This document shows positions 60,863 to 64,000 of a stretch of 64,000 bases of DNA, piece by piece (positions within the stretch are counted from its first letter, which is position 1; each line of letters starts with the position of its first letter). The translations under genes were made by a program, and so were the position numbers. Below the pieces are notes generated by a model. That model saw only the letters and a program-made list of their open reading frames with translations, did no database searches and was not told the origin of the DNA. The stretch comes from Flaccisagitta enflata (Eukaryota; Chaetognatha; Sagittoidea; Aphragmophora). The stretch covers positions 30,690,001-30,754,000 of the forward strand of contig OZ231126.1 in the NCBI GenBank assembly GCA_965153355.1. The letters are read 5' to 3'.

Positions 60863-60876
60863 TACTTTTGTAATGA

Positions 60877-60981
<105 letters not shown>

Positions 60982-60985
60982 TATA

Positions 60986-62850
<1,865 letters not shown>

Positions 62851-62898
62851 TATATATATATATTTTGAAAAACACTAGCACGAATGTTAGTAATCTCA

Positions 62899-62900
<2 letters not shown>

Positions 62901-62936
<36 letters not shown>
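62901..62936. repeat. (TA)n microsatellite
   Basis: Pure TA run just left of the next MITE. Confidence 0.95.
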
Positions 62937-62939
<3 letters not shown>

Positions 62940-62942
<3 letters not shown>

Positions 62943-63349
62943 CTTGACTCAGTAAAAAAGCCAAACTTTTAAAAGGCAAATTGTTGTAGTAAATTACAAA
63001 ATAATTAATTAAAATCTTAGACCATTAGAAAGCTCTTGAAAACATCTTTTATTTGGCTCTAATCTGGTAATTCTAGCTTTATTCATTTAGAAATGGCATA
63101 AGAATGAGTGGAAACGTTGCCATTATCAGTTTGCAATCCTATTGAAAAATGAGCATTTTTGCAAATTAGAAGATAACTTTGACAAGCTCTAGCTCCTAAA
63201 CCGTTTGAGATAAAGATCTGGGATAAGTCTAGAATGAAAGAAAACTTGAAAATCTTTAAAATCACTTTAACAGAAAAATGTTCAAATGATTTTTTTTTCT
63301 CATTTTAACTACTCAAAATAGGGTGAGGCTGTTTTTTTTAGTCGAGTAG
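62940..63349. mobile_element. TA-flanked MITE, CTACTCGACTC family
   Basis: Left CTACTTGACTCAGTAAAAAA, right (reverse complement) CTACTCGACTAAAAAAAACA, TA at the right side. Interior matches 7260-7653, including GGTAATTCTAGCTTTATT. Confidence 0.88.
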
Positions 63350-63548
63350 TATACCATCTTGGTCAAAATAAAAGTCCCACCTGTATAGCTAATTTGTGAT
63401 GAGACAACTTTAAAAAACCTATTAAAATCAGTGACTATTGGAAAAACCTTGAAAAAATCTTCAAAAAGGCGCCATGCAGAGCTCAGAAGCTCAATTTGTT
63501 TAGATTTTAGAGCTAAAAGAGTGAAAATGTTTACCTCAACAAAAAACA
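63350..63548. other. No recognised feature
   Basis: AT-rich unique DNA between two elements. Confidence 0.4.
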
Positions 63549-64000
63549 AACAAGGTCAACAAACCTTAGTCGCGTGGTAATGAGGGTAATAAAGGTAATA
63601 AAGGTAAAAAAGGTAATTAAGGTAATTAAGGTGATAAAGATAATGAAGATAACTAAATACCTATATCTTCCTATAATTACCCACATTTACCTACAACTAC
63701 CTGTAATTACCTACAATTACATTAGATTACCATAAATTATCTATAATCACCTATAATTACCCATTATATCCTATATTTCCTACAATTACCTCAATTTATA
63801 GTCCGAGACAACTTTTCTGACTTATATGATACAGATTACTAAAATACCTACATTTACCTATAATTACCTAAAATTTCCTAAAATTACCTATAATTACCAA
63901 AAATTACCTATAATTACCTTTTATAACCTTCAATAACCTTTAAAACGACTATAAAGCCTTTATTTCAAAAAAGTTACCGACCGACAGACCGACCGACCGA
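63549..64000 (+). mobile_element. HINE-like element, cut by the window edge
   Basis: 5' AACAAGGTCAACAAACCTTA and GTCGCGTGG, then GGTAATAAA and TTACCTATAAT-type unit arrays, then GACCGACAGACCGACCGACC running off the window. The palindrome and CTRR end should lie just beyond 64000. Confidence 0.8.

Overview
This window looks like nuclear DNA from a metazoan, most likely an invertebrate. It carries split collagen Gly-X-Y exons with GT/AG introns, a BEL/Pao LTR retrotransposon, a CR1/L2-like LINE, many TA-flanked MITEs, a hAT-type MITE and abundant micro- and minisatellites. There are no operons or prokaryotic signals. I cannot name the phylum or species. Only about a fifth of the window is convincingly coding; most of the rest is transposon or tandem repeat, often nested.

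Layout. 0-2 kb: a 29-bp minisatellite, then two exons of a collagen gene. 2-9 kb: MITEs inserted in (TA)n arrays and a CCT/GGA-rich block. 9-16.5 kb: short elements built from a hairpin, a (GTCY)n tract and an internal minisatellite, plus MITEs. 17-20 kb: a possible three-exon minus-strand gene of unknown function. 20.5-31.5 kb: a decayed minus-strand BEL/Pao element (gag, protease, RT, RNase H, integrase), itself hit by a HINE-like element (21.5-21.9 kb) and by a nearly full-length LINE (23.4-28.3 kb) whose 5' half is inverted. 31.6-43 kb: MITEs, a hAT MITE with a paralogous empty site, a pogo-like element and microsatellites. 43-54 kb: a plus-strand poly-zinc-finger gene, split at 47.45 kb by a 1.9-kb HINE-like element filled with an 11-bp satellite. 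57.1-59.7 kb: the first large exon of an SF1-helicase-like P-loop protein. 60-64 kb: (TA)n arrays carrying several MITEs and a last HINE-like copy cut by the window edge.

The main recurring object is a set of short elements with one shared grammar: a constant 5' end, an internal satellite, a GACN tetranucleotide run, and a 3' palindrome followed by CTRR and As. Known Helentron-derived HINE/DINE-1/mini-me-like elements have this layout, so I infer that relationship. Two insertions (in the zinc-finger gene and in the BEL integrase) fix the ends of the main family, because removing them restores both reading frames. The host genes probably do not form a pathway: collagen, zinc-finger protein, helicase-like protein and the unknown minus-strand gene are independent loci among repeats.
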